Source: Gammaproteobacteria bacterium
GTDB lineage: Bacteria; Pseudomonadota; Gammaproteobacteria; Pseudomonadales; Pseudohongiellaceae
DNA: 64,000 bases
Assembly (NCBI GenBank): GCA_002711845.1
Contig: PASF01000015.1
Coordinates: 1-64,000 of the forward strand
Direction: 5' to 3'
Part shown: positions 60,999-64,000 of the stretch, piece after piece
Layout: each line of letters opens with the position of its first letter
Position numbering within the stretch: position 1 is the stretch's first letter
Translations under genes and position numbers: made by a program
The notes under the pieces: model-generated
The model's input: only the letters and a program-made list of their open reading frames with translations
Databases searched by the model: none
Told to the model about the DNA's origin: nothing

Positions 60999-62466
60999 TT
61001 CGGCCGCGCCGGACGCCAGCCCCCGCCAGGGCCAGGCCCCACAGCCCCACTCTGTCATCTCTGCCACCATGTTCCGGGCCTACGACATTCGCGGTATCGC
61101 CGGCGAGGACCTGACAGACGACAGCATATACCTGATCGGCCTGGCTATCGGCAGCTATGCCATCGAATTTGCCAACCCGATGCTGTATTTCGGGGCCGAC
61201 GCGCGCCTGTCCAGTCCGGCCCTGGCCGCCTCGCTCAAACGGGGTCTGCTCGACGCCGGCTGCGACATCATTGATCTGGGCATCGTGCCCACGCCGCTGG
61301 TGTATTTTGCCACCCACACCGGCGCCTGTTCCTCGGGCGTCATGCTGACCGCCAGCCATAACCCGGCGAACTACAATGGCATCAAGATCGTCCGCAGCCG
61401 GGCGTGCCTCACCGCAGAACAGATTCAGGGCATACGTGAACGCACACTGGCCATTGAAGCCGGGCAATACCAGGGTTTCACCGGTCGCCAGGGGTCCCTC
61501 ACCACACACGATATGAACGGCGACTACATTGCCCGCGTGTGCGCTGATGTAAAACTCGATCGACGCCTGCGGGTGGTGGTGGACTGCGGTAATGCTGTGC
61601 CAGGTGTGCTGGCGCCAGCATTGTTCAGCGGGCTTGGCTGCGAGGTGATGCCCATGTTCTGCGACCTGGACGGCCATTTCCCCAACCATCATCCGGACCC
61701 CACGGTGGCCAGCAATCTTGACAGCCTGATCAGCGAGGTCAGGACCCGACAGGCTGACCTGGGCGTTGCCCTGGACGGCGACGGTGATCGCGTCATTCTG
61801 GTGACCGATAAAGGCCGCATCATCGACACTGATCGACTACTGATGCTGCTTGTTCAGCACATTTTGCCGCATTATGATCACCCAAACGTGGTGTTTGACG
61901 TGAAATGCAGCAATTTGCTGGCGGGCGAAATTGCCCGCCATGGTGGTTTGCCGGTCATGAGCCGCAGCGGCCACTCCTTCATGAAGCAGATGATGCACGA
62001 GACCGACGCCGTTGTCGGCGGTGAGTTCTCCGCCCATGTTTTTATCAAGGACCGCTGGTTTGGTTACGACGACGGCTTTTATGTCGCCGCCCGGTTCCTG
62101 GAGATCCTTGCCGCAGGCACCCTCACCGCCGACGCGATGCTGCAGTCACTGCCGCAAAGTGTAGTGACACCGGAACTGCGCATTGATGTCGACGAGAGCC
62201 GGAAATTCGAGTTGATGCGCCGTATTTCACAGCTGGCCAGTTTCCCGCAGGCGCGAATCAGTCTCCTGGACGGCGTGCGCGCCGATTTTGCCGACGGCTG
62301 GGGGCTGATCCGTGCCTCCAATACCACGCCGGCGCTGCTGCTGCGTTTTGAAGCCGGCAATCCGCAGTCTCTGCACGCGATAGAAGACCTGTTCAGGCGC
62401 CTGCTGAAACAGGTGGACCCGCAGCTGGATTTCTCAATACCACGTCAGTCGCTGTATACTTCGTAG
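60991..62466 (+). CDS. algC: Phosphomannomutase/phosphoglucomutase (AlgC-like)
   Basis: Up to 491 residues. MFRAYDIRG begins the enzyme proper at residue 27, so the real start may be ATG 61069; the ATG at 60991 overlaps coaBC. The active-site phosphoserine loop is MLTASHNPANYNGIKIV, the metal loop is ALDGDGDRVI, and GGEFSAHVF and RASNTTPALLLRFEA are the sugar-binding and phosphate-binding loops. AlgC-type enzymes interconvert the 1- and 6-phosphates of mannose and glucose for LPS and exopolysaccharide synthesis. It precedes argB by 43 bases, as in Pseudomonas. Confidence 0.93.
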   Translation: MPDSAAPDASPRQGQAPQPHSVISATMFRAYDIRGIAGEDLTDDSIYLIGLAIGSYAIEFANPMLYFGADARLSSPALAASLKRGLLDAGCDIIDLGIVPTPLVYFATHTGACSSGVMLTASHNPANYNGIKIVRSRACLTAEQIQGIRERTLAIEAGQYQGFTGRQGSLTTHDMNGDYIARVCADVKLDRRLRVVVDCGNAVPGVLAPALFSGLGCEVMPMFCDLDGHFPNHHPDPTVASNLDSLISEVRTRQADLGVALDGDGDRVILVTDKGRIIDTDRLLMLLVQHILPHYDHPNVVFDVKCSNLLAGEIARHGGLPVMSRSGHSFMKQMMHETDAVVGGEFSAHVFIKDRWFGYDDGFYVAARFLEILAAGTLTADAMLQSLPQSVVTPELRIDVDESRKFELMRRISQLASFPQARISLLDGVRADFADGWGLIRASNTTPALLLRFEAGNPQSLHAIEDLFRRLLKQVDPQLDFSIPRQSLYTS

Positions 62467-62494
62467 CACAAGCCTAAACAACAACCCCGAATAA

Positions 62495-63426
<932 letters not shown>

Positions 63427-63427
<1 letters not shown>

Positions 63428-64000
63428 TGAACAGCACCCATGCAGTGTCCGCAAAAGCCGCGCGTGCTGACAAGAAGTTCTCGCGCAAGGAACACATCCT
63501 GCAGGCACTGGCACAGATGCTGGAAACAGGCCCCGGCGAGCGCATCACGACCGCCGCGCTGGCGCGCGAAGTGGGTGTATCAGAAGCCGCCCTGTATCGT
63601 CATTTCCCCAGCAAGGCACGGATGTTTGAGGGGCTGATCAAGTTTATCGAAGACACGCTGTTTATCCGCATCAACCGCATACTGCAGGACGAATTGAGCA
63701 CGGTAGAACGCTGCGAGAAAATCCTGACCCTGCTGCTGACCTTTGCCGAGAAAAACCCGGGCATGACGCGGCTGATGACCGGCGATGCCCTGGCCGGGGA
63801 AACCGAACGTCTGCGGGTGCGTATCAGCCAGCTGTTTGATCGCCTGGAAGCGCAATTGAAGCAGATCCTGCGCGAGGCGCAGATCCGCGAAGGCCTGAAA
63901 CCCAACGCGTCACCGGCAGTGTTGGCCAGTCTGCTGCTGGCCACCGCCGAGGGTCGGCTGATGCAGTTTGTGCGCAGTGAGTTCAAGCGACCGCCTACTG
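63427..64000 (+). CDS. slmA: Nucleoid occlusion factor SlmA, partial at the window edge
   Basis: The first 191 codons of a TetR-family protein, cut by the end of the window. [40 protein letters not shown] is the helix-turn-helix DNA-binding domain; [31 protein letters not shown] and [13 protein letters not shown] match SlmA, which binds chromosomal sites and blocks FtsZ assembly over the nucleoid. The argB-slmA order supports the name over a generic TetR repressor. The start overlaps the argB stop. Confidence 0.9.

Overview
The window comes from a Gram-negative bacterium, most likely a marine or aquatic gammaproteobacterium with a moderately high G+C genome. The evidence is conserved gene order: rsmD/ftsY-ftsE-ftsX-rpoH, thiS-thiG-trmB, cmoA-cmoB, rpmG-rpmB-radC-coaBC-(algC)-argB-slmA, all close to the Pseudomonas-type order. 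Many lipoproteins, TonB-like domains, a TAXI-type TRAP transporter and a Na/Pi cotransporter fit this. I cannot name the genus. I saw no rRNA, tRNA or CRISPR array. No gap between annotated features exceeds about 300 bases.

Layout. Positions 1-1305 are A+T-richer accessory DNA: a trypco2-like protein, a short hypothetical protein and the 3' end of an AraC-type regulator. This DNA abuts a broken membrane/LytTR regulator, which itself meets a decapitated serine hydrolase, so 1-2700 is a scar region. From 2.8 to 19.5 kb are mostly single genes and short operons: phosphate uptake (Na/Pi symporter plus an orphan PstS-like lipoprotein), an M23 peptidase, rsgA, a VIT1/CCC1 transporter, an ABC-F protein, a Kef-type antiporter, a serine hydrolase and a DsbA-family protein. 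An internally deleted monooxygenase pseudogene lies at 8383-8497. Two copies of a 31-bp inverted-repeat element precede two membrane-protein genes.

From 36662 down to about 19408 on the minus strand runs a tightly packed set of 15 genes. Its core (36662-24531) encodes a secreted TPR protein with a TonB-like C-terminus, a Ser-rich lipoprotein, a second lipoprotein, a membrane-anchored TPR protein, a membrane protein with PEGA repeats and an FGE/SUMF1 fold, a small secreted protein, a MotA/TolQ/ExbB-type proton channel, a degenerate actin/Hsp70-fold protein, and two von Willebrand A (VWA) proteins. Both VWA proteins have an N-terminal membrane helix reminiscent of MotB/ExbD. Two lipoproteins, an M48 protease, an MBL-fold hydrolase and an alpha/beta hydrolase follow. 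I read the core as an ion-driven envelope machine without an assigned function. It is the most interesting part of the window.

From 36.8 kb onward the content is largely housekeeping: DNA repair (mutM, radC), CoA synthesis (coaD, coaBC), rRNA/tRNA modification (rsmD, trmB, cmoAB), protein targeting and division (ftsY, ftsEX, slmA), heat-shock sigma factor (rpoH), thiamine synthesis (thiS, thiG), ribosomal proteins L33/L28 and arginine synthesis (argB). It is interrupted by an M13 peptidase between ftsX and rpoH, a large Asp-box lipoprotein with a TAXI/TRAP pair (48.3-54.0 kb), and a RAYT-like gene whose HUH site looks degenerate. The usual dut gene is missing between coaBC and the phosphomannomutase gene.
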